From contig CALDZW010000153.1 of assembly GCA_937944175.1 (NCBI GenBank), forward strand, positions 1 to 6,173: 6,173 bases of DNA, read 5' to 3'. Made by a program: the position numbers and the translations under genes. The notes under the pieces were generated by a model, which did no database searches, was not told the origin of the DNA, and saw nothing but the letters and a program-made list of their open reading frames with translations. The DNA is from an uncultured Candidatus Altimarinota bacterium. Its GTDB lineage: Bacteria; Patescibacteriota; Gracilibacteria; BD1-5; UBA6164. Shown here piece after piece: positions 1 to 6,173 of the stretch. Numbering within the stretch: position 1 is the first letter of the stretch; every line of letters starts with the position of its first letter.

Positions 1-1
1 G

Positions 2-91
2 TTGTATCTAGAAACGAATCTGAGTGATGAACTGAATGAATTTTCCAGAGAAATGGTATCTTGTGAAACAGTCTATGCTGAAAGTATATAA
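2..91 (+). CDS. 3' end of an unidentified gene (partial)
   Basis: This frame is open from the left edge to a TAA at 89-91 and encodes about 29 residues, including LSDELNEFSREMVS. The acidic, helical-looking composition resembles a genuine protein C-terminus. No family is recognisable from so short a tail. Two other frames compete here when UGA is read as Gly. One runs from an ATG at 27 to a TAG at 126-128 and encodes a plausible 33-residue peptide. The other is open from base 1 to a TAA at 391-393. The choice of frame is therefore a judgement based on composition, and a frameshifted or decayed gene end is possible. No start is visible because the gene would begin outside the window. Confidence 0.3.
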   Translation: MYLETNLSDELNEFSREMVSCETVYAESI

Positions 92-406
92 TCAGATCAA
101 AGAGTATCAATCATACAATAAGCTCTAGAAAAAAAGGAATATTAGCGATATTAGCAAGTCAAAAATTGTTTCTTTCTGCCCATATTCAAACAGCAACTGG
201 AGGTATAACTAATCAGAGCCTGAGTACCGCTCAGTTTATTACAGCAAAAAATATATTATGAATTCGCCTCTGAGTTAGAATATTTTTGTTTTTCTTGTAT
301 GGAAATGTGTATTCTAAAAATCCACACAAAAGGAGTGTTGAGAAGAAACAGAGGAAGTGAAGGATGGTAAGTGATTGAAGAATAAGGGCATAACTTCATA
401 ATGAAA
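92..406. other. Stretch without a convincing gene
   Basis: About 315 bases lie between the tail of the left-hand gene and the stop of the small reverse-strand gene. With only TAA and TAG as stops, one forward frame stays open from base 1 to 391. It encodes about 130 residues with several UGA glycines, but the middle 60 residues contain almost no Asp or Glu, and it uses CGC, CTC and AGG codons that the good genes mostly avoid. A reverse frame is also open across the same interval. Neither matches a family I recognise. A small inverted repeat (CTGAG, 5-nt loop, CTCAG, near 220-234) is the only local structure seen. The stretch could be a decayed gene or ordinary intergenic sequence. Confidence 0.45.
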
Positions 407-643
407 TTAATTTAATTCAGAACCTTCAAATGGAGTCTCACTAAGTAAAAGTAACTTAGCCTTTCATAAATTTACATCACTAGGCTGTATCATTTGATCA
501 ACTACTCTAGAAAGAATATTCATATATTGTTCACTATCATTTGGTCCGATATTACCAGTTCTCTCGAAAGCAGCTCTTAACAACTCAGGATAAAAGCTTT
601 CTGAAACATGACCAGGTTGATGAGATGAAGCTTGTATTGACAT
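407..643 (-). CDS. Small hypothetical protein, 78 aa
   Basis: This reverse-strand frame starts with ATG at 641-643 and ends at TAA at 407-409. It contains one in-frame TGA at 464-466, read as Gly in this genome. The protein begins MSIQASSHQPGHVSESF and continues with a probable helical region (LLRAAFERTGNIGPNDSEQ, then MNILSRVVDQMIQP). It looks soluble, with no signal peptide or membrane segment from this start. I do not recognise a family. A longer start at 739 would add a very hydrophobic N-terminus but would overlap the uvrC start codon and is translated from AT-rich intergenic DNA, so the 643 start is preferred. No good ribosome-binding site is visible. The gene is divergent from uvrC. 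A 6-bp inverted repeat (CTAAGT/ACTTAG, 441-459) lies just past the TGA. If this gene were recently acquired and used the standard code, its product would end there at 59 aa. Confidence 0.5.
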
Positions 644-670
644 ATATGTTAAATAAAAAAATAAAATCTT

Positions 671-699
671 TTGGAAGAATAACAATAAATTGTTAAAAT
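671..699 (+). promoter_or_regulatory. Possible promoter of uvrC
   Basis: TTGGAA at 671-676 and TAAAAT at 694-699 are separated by 17 nt, which fits a sigma-70 type promoter. The predicted transcript start, near 706, leaves a short leader of about 23 nt before the uvrC ATG at 729. AT-rich intergenic DNA yields such matches by chance, so this is only a candidate. Confidence 0.3.
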
Positions 700-707
700 A
701 CAAGCAA
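679..707 (-). promoter_or_regulatory. Possible promoter of the small divergent gene
   Basis: On the reverse strand TTGCTT (702-707) and TGTTAT (679-684) are spaced 17 nt apart, upstream of the start at 643. It overlaps the candidate uvrC promoter on the other strand. If both are real, the two divergent genes would compete for polymerase in this 85-bp gap. The match is weak. Confidence 0.2.
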
Positions 708-728
708 ATTAACAGTATTAATAGAGAT

Positions 729-2741
729 ATGTCAACCACTCTTACATCAGATATTTTAAAAGATATCCCAAAGACACCAGGTATTTATCAATATTTTGAT
801 AAAAATGTGAAGATTATTTATATTGGGAAAAGTGTGAACCTATTTTCAAGGGTGCATTCATACTTCAATGGAAAATCAAAACTGAATTTTGCTAAGCAGA
901 AAATGGTGGATCAGATTTGTGATATTAAAACTATTATTACCAATACTGAGAGAGAGAGTTTAATACTTGAAACTACACTGATAAAACAACATCTTCCAAA
1001 GTATAATATACTCATGAAAGATGGGAAAAGCCATATTTATATCAAAATTACATCAGAAAATATTCCAAGAATTATTACCACAAGAATTAAGTGAAAAACT
1101 GGTGAATACTTCTGACCATATATTTCTACTGGTTATGTGAAAAGTATTCTCAAAACAGCAAAGAAGATCTTTGGATATAGAAGCTGTAATTTGGTGTTTG
1201 AAAATGATTATCCAGTGCAGACACAGAGGTCTACCACTAAACAAAATTCTGTAGGGGTGAACCTGTGTGTTCACCCTGTTTCATTGAAAATAAAAAATGT
1301 GAATATTAAAATCCCCTGTCTTGACTATTACATTAAAAGATGCAGCTGACCTTGTTTGTTAAAACAGCAAGAAATCACAGAATATAATGAATCTATTAAT
1401 CTAATTAGGAATTTCTTGAAATGAAATTTTAGCGAGGTGAAAAAAGAACTGACAGAAAAAATGCATGGATATGCCAAAGAACTGAATTTTGAAAAAGCAG
1501 AGGAACTCAAGAAAGAACTCATAGCAATGGAGAGCTTACATGAAAATCAGATTGTAAAAGATTTTCATGAAAAGGATGCCAACATTGTTCAATATCTAGA
1601 AAAATTTGAGAAACACTTTGTGTGAATTCTTAAAATTAGAGATCATAAAATGGTGTGATTCTATCCGTATGAAGTTGAAAACAAACTTGAAGAAGATAAA
1701 CAAGAGGTAATATGTGCTGTAATTGATCAGATTAATGTAGAATGAAATGAAACTGATAAAAATTTAAAATACATACTTCCATTTGAATGAAAAATACTGT
1801 CTGAAAATATTTGAAACTATGAAGTTCCTCAAATATGAATCAAGCATGATTTACTCAAATTGTGTTATAAAAATTTATATGAGTTTGCTTACAAAAAGCA
1901 TCTAGCTAGCCTTTCTACTAAGTGATTTACCAAGCAAAACATGAAAAATCTTCTTCATATTTTGTGATATGAACGTATTAATAAAAAAATTCTCTTTGAA
2001 TGTAATGATATCAGTCACCTATCATGAACTCATACAGTTGCGAGTAGAAGTGTCATTGAGAATGGAAAAACAGCTAACTGAATGTATAGAAAATTTAGAG
2101 TGAAAGAATTATCAGTTTGAAAAATTGATGACTTCAATTCTATGAGAGAAATAATGACCAGGAGAATTAAAGAGATTCAAAAGAGATGAACCATTCCAGA
2201 TCTGATCATCATTGATGGTTGAAAATGACAACTCAGCAGTGTAGTAGAAATTTTAGAAAAATATAGAAAAGAATTACAAGAAAGTGTAGGGGTACCTCTC
2301 GTGGGTAGCCAGAAGAGTAATAAAATGGATGATAAAAATTGACACCCACAAGAGGATATCCCTACAGATAATCAAAAGATTATAGATCTTCTTTCTAAAC
2401 TCCAACTAGTCTGAATAGCAAAAAGAGAAGAAGAACTTTTTCTTCCATGAGAATCAGCTCCTATTCTTCTGTCCAAAGATTCTCAAGAATTGAAATTGGT
2501 ACAAAAAATTAGAGATGAATCTCATAGATTTGCAATAACATTCAATCGAGACTCTAGAATAAAATCTATGAAAAAAAATATACTAGAATCTCTTCCTTGA
2601 TTTGGCCCTATTACTAGAAAAAAAATTCTTAAAGAATATGGAAATGTAGAAAATCTTAAAAATTTCTCAAGTACAGATCTTCAAAAAATACTGAATTCAG
2701 CACAAATTGAAACTCTTGATGATCATTGACTTTTAGGCTAG
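729..2741 (+). CDS. uvrC: UvrABC excinuclease subunit C, UGA-recoded
   Basis: UvrC makes both incisions flanking a DNA lesion during nucleotide excision repair, after loading by UvrA and UvrB. The frame from ATG 729 to TAG 2739-2741 gives 670 aa, with about 23 internal TGA codons read as Gly. The N-terminal GIY-YIG nuclease has GIY at residues 18-20, YIG at 31-33, Arg41 and catalytic Glu81. It is followed by the FGPY motif (Gly by TGA at 1113) and a cysteine-containing PCLDYYIKRCSGPC segment (196-209). A UVR domain that contacts UvrB lies near 235-271. The RNase H-like endonuclease domain carries Asp427 (CNDISHLSG), Asp496 (IIIDGGKGQL) and His599 (RDESHRFA). A C-terminal helix-hairpin-helix lies near 615-645 (LPGFGP). 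UvrC is usually about 600 aa, and the extra length is largely accounted for by two insertions coinciding with palindromic repeats. The ATG at 690 in the same frame is too far upstream of the domain to be preferred. Confidence 0.97.
1215..1276. repeat. REP-like palindrome pair inside uvrC (first)
   Basis: Two diverged copies of a GTAG-footed hairpin face each other within uvrC. The right copy (1251-1276) starts GTAG, then GGGTGAAC (1255-1262), a 6-nt loop and GTTCACCC (1269-1276), a perfect 8-bp stem. The left copy, read on the reverse strand from 1240 to 1215, matches it at 17 of 26 positions and forms a weaker stem (GCAGAC/GTCTAC with one mismatch). The sequence is clearly richer in GC than its surroundings. 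It falls between the conserved FGYRSC and IPCLDY segments. There the protein has roughly 37 residues where related UvrC proteins, from general knowledge of the family, have about ten. The repeat stays in frame and has no stop. Confidence 0.5.
2286..2365. repeat. REP-like palindrome pair inside uvrC (second)
   Basis: Two inverted 25-nt units, each headed GTAGGG, lie at the outer ends of an 80-bp element, one at 2286-2310 and one at 2341-2365 on the reverse strand. The left unit can fold GGGTACC (2290-2296) against GGTAGCC (2304-2310) with one mismatch and a TCTCGTG loop. The right unit has the closely similar loop TCTTGTG and a stem that pairs fully if G-U pairs are allowed. A 30-nt AT-rich core separates them. 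The element encodes about 27 residues (520-546) between the DGGKGQL active-site loop and the LVGIAKREEE motif, a place where UvrC normally has only a short linker. It keeps the frame open. The arrangement resembles a REPIN or BIME. Confidence 0.6.
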
Positions 2742-2770
2742 AAATAGTATAAAAATTAGCGTACTAAATT

Positions 2771-2798
2771 TTGCAAATAGTCAGAAAATCTGTAATAT
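2771..2798 (+). promoter_or_regulatory. Possible promoter upstream of the membrane protein gene
   Basis: TTGCAA (2771-2776) lies 16 nt before TAATAT (2793-2798), which is preceded by TG as in an extended -10 box. The predicted transcript start, near 2805, is about 30 nt before the ATG at 2837. It would drive the membrane protein gene and tatD independently of uvrC. No clear terminator separates uvrC from this point, so read-through is also possible. Confidence 0.35.
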
Positions 2799-2836
2799 TG
2801 AGAGTAATTAATTAGTATTTCTTTACGTTTATATAC

Positions 2837-3424
2837 ATGGGGAAAAAAGATAAAAAATTTAAGAAATGACCTTTGAAAATTAAAAAAGCAAAGGTATTTA
2901 AACAATTTGAGAAACACCAACTTATTCATAGATTAGGATTTGTTGCTGCTGCTTTAATAGTGGCTCTTTGAGTAAATACTTTTGTATTAAATGGACAATA
3001 TGGAAATCAGCTCAAAACTAATGTATTAGAGTCTTCAGCTCCAGTAGAACAAAAAGCTGATATATACCTAGAAAAAAAAGAATGATCTGATAGTCATATC
3101 ATGAGTATCAGAGCTTGAGATACCTTGGACCAAGTAGAAACTCTCTCACTTGGAATTGTCTATAATCCTGAGCAAGTAGAACTCCTAGATACGTTTAGTA
3201 ATATCAATGGTCTAGAGCTTACACGTATAGAAAATACTCCTTGAGTTGCTACCCTTATTCTGACATTTTCTGAAATGCAAAGTATATCAGCTGGTCAAGA
3301 GATTGCCAACTTCTATGTTTCAAAACAAGAAAAACTTACTCAACACGTAAATATAACAAATGCTAATTTCACTGATGGAACGAGTACAAATTATCAACTT
3401 ACTACTAGCTGAATGACTTTCTAA
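2837..3424 (+). CDS. Single-pass membrane protein, possible cohesin-like domain
   Basis: The gene runs from ATG 2837 to TAA 3422 and gives 195 aa with six TGA glycines. The first 32 residues are strongly basic (many Lys), and a single hydrophobic segment follows at about 33-52 (FVAAALIVALGV). This suggests a cytoplasmic N-terminus and an external C-terminal domain. Residues 75-195 look beta-rich. A pattern of a GD-V start, LSLGIVYNPEQVELLD, a GVATLILTF strand, an AGQEIANFYV strand and a final TNYQLTTSGMTF strand recalls the cohesin or carbohydrate-binding-like fold of extracellular proteins. This assignment rests on pattern only and no catalytic residue is seen. No ribosome-binding site is obvious. 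The stop is 2 nt before the tatD start, so the two genes are probably cotranscribed and translationally coupled. Its role is unknown; surface adhesion or envelope scaffolding is a guess. Confidence 0.85.
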
Positions 3425-3426
3425 TA

Positions 3427-4326
3427 ATGCTCTACGATACTCACTGTCACCCATACTTATCAAAAACTAAGTCTCAAGATGAGATTCTCAAGAATTTCAA
3501 ACAATCTTGAGATTTTTTAAATTGCATCTGAATAGATATTACTACCTCTCAGCAATCAATAGAATTAGCAAAAAAATATGATTTTGTTTATGCAACAATC
3601 TGAATTCACCCATGTGACATTATTGAAACGGTTGATTGAAAAAAAGAATTCTTAGATATTGCTACCACTCTTGATATCTTTGAAAGACTCTACTGAGAGA
3701 ATTCAGATGTCATTATTGGAATCTGAGAAACAGGTTTTGATTTTCATTGGCTTGAATCATTAGCATACGATATGCTCAAGACAAATATGTCAGAGTCATG
3801 ATATAGTAATCTATCTGATCAGGATAAAGATAAGCACTTATTAAGTATAAAAGATCAAATAAAAAGTTATCAAGAAATATTTTTCAGAGCTCACATTATG
3901 TTTGCTGATTCTAAAAGCCTTCCACTGATTATTCACAACAGAAAATCAAAAACAGACATTTTAAGAGTGCTTAAAGAACAAGATTTTAAGAATTTCATTT
4001 TCCATTGTTATAGTGAAGATTACACTTATGCTCAGCAGCTCATAGAATTTGCTCCTGAGTGCAAAATAAGCTTCTCTTGAATAGTGACTTTCAATTCAGC
4101 AAAAGAGATCCAAGAGACAGCAAAAAAAATACCACTTGAAAATATTCTTGTAGAAACTGATGCTCCCTATCTGACTCCAGCTCCTCATAGGTGAAAACAG
4201 GAAAATGAACCTGCATTTACTCAATATGTGCTTGATAAGATTATTGAGCTCAGAGATGAGACTCCAGAGATAATTACAAAGCAAATTTTTGAAAATAGTA
4301 TCAGTACCTTTAATATAACAAATTAG
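3427..4326 (+). CDS. tatD: TatD-family metal-dependent deoxyribonuclease
   Basis: TatD proteins are cytoplasmic TIM-barrel metallohydrolases with 3'-5' exonuclease activity, linked to DNA repair and DNA degradation. The frame from ATG 3427 to TAG 4324 encodes 299 aa with nine TGA glycines. The metal-binding motifs are all present: DTHCHP (Asp4, His6, His8), GETGFDF (Glu101, with the preceding Gly coded by TGA), LIIHNR (His170), FHCYSED (His193) and the ETDAPYLTP signature (Asp245). The trailing PHRGKQNE-like segment is also present as PHRGKQENEP. E. coli TatD is about 260 aa. Much of the extra length here is a polar loop of about 40 residues between Trp106 and Gln149, rich in Ser, Asp and Lys. 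No Shine-Dalgarno is visible, which suggests initiation by coupling to the upstream gene that ends 2 nt before. TatD paralogues (YcfH, YjjV) cannot be fully separated by eye, so the family is certain and the exact orthologue less so. Confidence 0.94.
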
Positions 4327-4400
4327 TTCTCTCCATAACAAACTTCGTAAAAAACTCACGAAAACTTTTTACTTATGAGCATAAATACATACCTTAATAT

Positions 4401-4429
4401 AAAGGAGGCTTTACTTGGTAAGTCTATAA
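4401..4429 (+). promoter_or_regulatory. Strong Shine-Dalgarno with a four-codon TTG mini-ORF
   Basis: AAAGGAGG (4401-4408) is the best ribosome-binding site in the window, yet it lies 25 nt before the transporter ATG at 4434, too far for normal initiation. The transporter frame has a TAA at 4419-4421, so no earlier in-frame start exists. Six nt after the site, a TTG at 4415 opens TTG GTA AGT CTA TAA, and its stop ends 4 nt before the transporter start. This could be a tiny leader peptide that delivers ribosomes to the transporter start, or it could be coincidence. Confidence 0.3.
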
Positions 4430-4433
4430 AAAC

Positions 4434-5768
4434 ATGAAGGTACTTTCTAGTAGTCTAATAATATTTCTAGGAGTAGTATTTGGGTATTTGTTATTTGATA
4501 ATGCATATATAGCTCTTGCTATTGGTATAGGACTCTATATGGCCATGAATATATGAGCCAATGATGTAGCTAATAATGTGTGACCTGCTGTATGATCTGG
4601 AACGATTACACTCAAACAAGCACTTATTATAGCAGTAATTTGAGAGTTTTCTTGAGCCGTAATTGCTGGATGAGATGTCGTCAGCACTATTAAGAAATGA
4701 ATTATTGATATATCATGAGTGAATGCTACATTTTGAGCTGACTGAGGTGAGATATTTGTAATTATCATGGTGTCAGCCCTCCTTGCATGAGCGCTCTGGC
4801 TTAATCTAGCTACCTATTTGAAAGCACCAGTATCAACAACTCATTCAATCGTATGATGAGTAATGGGAGCATGAATTGCAAGTCTTTGAATGGCAGCTGT
4901 GTCATGGGGAACTATGTGAACAATTGCAGCTTCATGGGTAATATCACCTGTACTTGGGTGAATTATTGCAGCACTCTTTCTCTACTGAATCAAGAAAACC
5001 ATTCTCTTTAAAACAGATATGATTAGTGCCTCTAGAACATGGGTTCCATTCTTTGTAGCCATCATGTCATGGTCTTTTAGTACCTACTTGATACTTAAAT
5101 GACTCAAAAAAATTATAAAGCTTGAATTCATGACAGCATCACTTGTTGGTTTTTGAATAGCTATTTGTGTGTTTTTCATCATGAAAATGATGCTAGCAAA
5201 TAAAATTATTGCTTCAAACACGAGAGAAGAAGTATGTAAGCTCTTTACCGTTCCTCTTGTATTTTCTGTGCTGCTTCTCTCATTTGCTCACTGAGCCAAT
5301 GATGTTGCTAATGCTATTGGTCCGATGGCGGCTATTTATGATACAGTTATGAGTGGTTGAGATGTTTCTTGAAAAGTATGAATTCCCCTTTGGATATTAG
5401 CTATTTGAGGTTTTGGTCTGAGTATTTGATTAGTACTCTTTGGTCCAAGAATTATAAAAACTGTGTGAACTGAAATCACAAAATTAGACAGAATTAGAGC
5501 ATTTGCCATAGCTCTTGCAGCTTCCCTTACGGTCATTATTGCTTCTCAACTTGGACTTCCAGTAAGCTCAACACATATTGCTATTTGATGAGTAATCGGA
5601 GTATGACTATTGAGAGAATACCTTGACAGGAAATCAAACATTACATGAGAGAAATACGTACAAAGAGGACTGATGTGAAAAATATTTGCTGCATGGCTCA
5701 TCACCGTTCCAGCTGCTGCATTTCTCGCATGAAGTCTATTTATTGGATTAAAGTGGTTGCTCTTATAA
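4434..5768 (+). CDS. pit: PiT-family inorganic phosphate transporter
   Basis: PiT (PHO4) permeases are integral membrane symporters that take up inorganic phosphate, in bacteria usually as a metal-phosphate complex with protons. The frame from ATG 4434 to TAA 5766 encodes 444 aa, within the usual 400-500 range, and is almost entirely hydrophobic helices. The family's internal duplication is clear. GANDVANNVGPAVGSG (Asn43, Asp44) in the first half mirrors HGANDVANAIGP (Asn289, Asp290) in the second. APVSTTHSIVGG (from about 131, His137) mirrors LPVSSTHIAIGG (His381). About 33 of roughly 53 glycines are coded by TGA, including the first Gly of both GAND motifs and two tandem TGA TGA pairs. No PhoU-like partner is adjacent in the window. 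Transcription probably ends at the strong hairpin 11 nt downstream. The substrate is inferred from the family; a sulfate-permease member of the same superfamily is less likely given the motifs. Confidence 0.95.
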
Positions 5769-5779
5769 TCAAAAAAATT

Positions 5780-5826
5780 ACATAATAAAAAAGATATTTC
5801 ATCATGAAATATCTTTTTTATTATGT
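5780..5826. terminator. Bidirectional terminator, 22-bp perfect stem
   Basis: A perfect inverted repeat has its left arm at 5780-5801 and right arm at 5805-5826, with a 3-nt TCA loop. The stem contains an A6 run on the left and a T6 run on the right, so a transcript in either direction forms a hairpin with a U tract. It starts 11 nt after the transporter stop and ends 2 nt before the stop of the convergent reverse-strand gene. It therefore serves both genes. Confidence 0.85.
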
Positions 5827-5828
5827 CT

Positions 5829-6173
5829 CTATACTGCTAGTACTTTTCACTCTCAACCATACTTCTCTTCATCCCATATTTTCACTTGTGTTGGGTTACA
5901 TTCATAGAGTTCTTGATTGATTTCATTCATATGTTCAAGACTATCAAATTCCTCAAAATACTTTTTATGAATTTCTGCTTTTTCTTTTCATGTTAATACT
6001 CTAGATATTCATTGAAACTGCAGTCACTTCTTGTCTCCATCTTTTAATGAATACTTATTGGTGTCTAAAATACTCCAGGCTACGTGCTCATTACTCATTA
6101 CATGCTGTGAGTGATTTCTTCTGGCATTTGAACAAATATAAAATTTTCACTGCTGTTCATCATATTTGAAATA
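5829..6173 (-). CDS. Pyridoxamine-phosphate-oxidase-like protein (C-terminal part)
   Basis: The reverse frame is open from the window edge at 6173 to TAG at 5829-5831 and gives the last 114 residues. The N-terminus lies outside the window. The conserved part reads GKFYICSNARRNHSQHV, then NEHVAWSILDT, then KKGLQFQGISRVLTGKEKAE. This is the pattern of the FMN-binding split-barrel family that includes pyridoxamine 5'-phosphate oxidase and the YhbP-like proteins: a strand, an S/T-x-R-x-H-S-like segment contacting the flavin phosphate, and a G(I/L)Q-x-x-G strand. Six TGA codons are read as Gly. The C-terminus is polar and charged (NPTQVKIWDEEKYG). True vitamin B6 oxidase ends in a different conserved segment, so a general flavin-dependent or uncharacterised member is more likely than PdxH. 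The gene is convergent with the phosphate transporter and shares its terminator. Confidence 0.75.

Noticed and set aside
644..739. Hydrophobic N-terminal extension of the small reverse-strand protein starting at 739
   Set aside because: It would overlap the uvrC start codon and is the translation of very AT-rich promoter DNA, which yields Leu/Phe/Ile runs by chance.
729..2741. uvrC as a pseudogene broken by about 23 stop codons
   Set aside because: All interruptions are TGA, none are TAA or TAG, all fall in one frame, and many lie on invariant family glycines. The recoded frame gives every expected UvrC domain.
4096..4359. Reverse-strand reading frame of 87 codons opposite the end of tatD
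   Set aside because: It is antisense to the strongly conserved TatD C-terminus and has no family features. Similar antisense frames at 1053-1274, 1328-1522, 4535-4768 and 5336-5536 were dismissed for the same reason.
4344..4372. Terminator-like hairpin after tatD (TTCGT/ACGAA followed by a T run)
   Set aside because: The stem is only 5 bp with a 9-nt loop, and the alternative 7-bp stem is all A/T except one pair. It is too weak to call in such AT-rich sequence.
729..6173. UGA=Trp (mycoplasma-type) code
   Set aside because: TGA occurs where the families require Gly, such as FGPY, DGGKGQL and GANDVAN, while TGG is used at Trp-like positions such as SWGT in the transporter.
1..6173. CRISPR array, tRNA, rRNA, transposase or toxin-antitoxin pair
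   Set aside because: No regularly spaced direct repeats, no cloverleaf-like sequence, no transposase motifs and no paired small toxin genes were found on either strand.

Overview
This AT-rich window comes from a bacterium that reads UGA as glycine (genetic code 25). That code is known from Gracilibacteria (BD1-5) and Absconditabacteria (SR1), both in the candidate phyla radiation. Under the standard code every large gene here breaks into fragments. With TGA read as Gly and only TAA/TAG as stops, five well-formed reading frames appear, and TGA falls on glycines that are invariant in their families. Examples are FGPY and DGGKGQL in UvrC, GETG and PHRGK in TatD, and the GAND motifs of the phosphate transporter. 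TGG is used for Trp, so this is not the mycoplasma UGA=Trp code.

Layout. 1-406: the 3' tail of an unidentified gene, then a stretch with no convincing gene. 407-643 (-): a small hypothetical protein of 78 aa. 644-728: a divergent promoter region. 729-2741 (+): uvrC, the nucleotide-excision-repair endonuclease, carrying two GC-richer palindromic repeat pairs inside its coding sequence. 2837-3424 (+): a single-pass membrane protein with a possible cohesin-like external beta domain. 3427-4326 (+): tatD, a metal-dependent deoxyribonuclease, starting 2 nt after the previous stop. 4434-5768 (+): a PiT-family inorganic phosphate transporter. 5780-5826: a perfect 22-bp-stem hairpin acting as a shared bidirectional terminator. 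5829-6173 (-): the C-terminal part of a pyridoxamine-phosphate-oxidase-like flavoprotein, truncated by the window edge.

The forward genes uvrC, the membrane protein, tatD and pit lie on one strand. Only the membrane protein and tatD are tightly coupled. UvrC and TatD both act on DNA (repair and nuclease processing), while pit imports phosphate. I see no single dedicated pathway linking them.

The most interesting signal is the pair of REP-like palindromes headed by a GTAG foot (1215-1276 and 2286-2365). They sit in frame inside uvrC and appear to add peptide segments at two places where the family normally has short loops. This is comparable in principle to the Rickettsia palindromic elements, which also insert in frame within genes.
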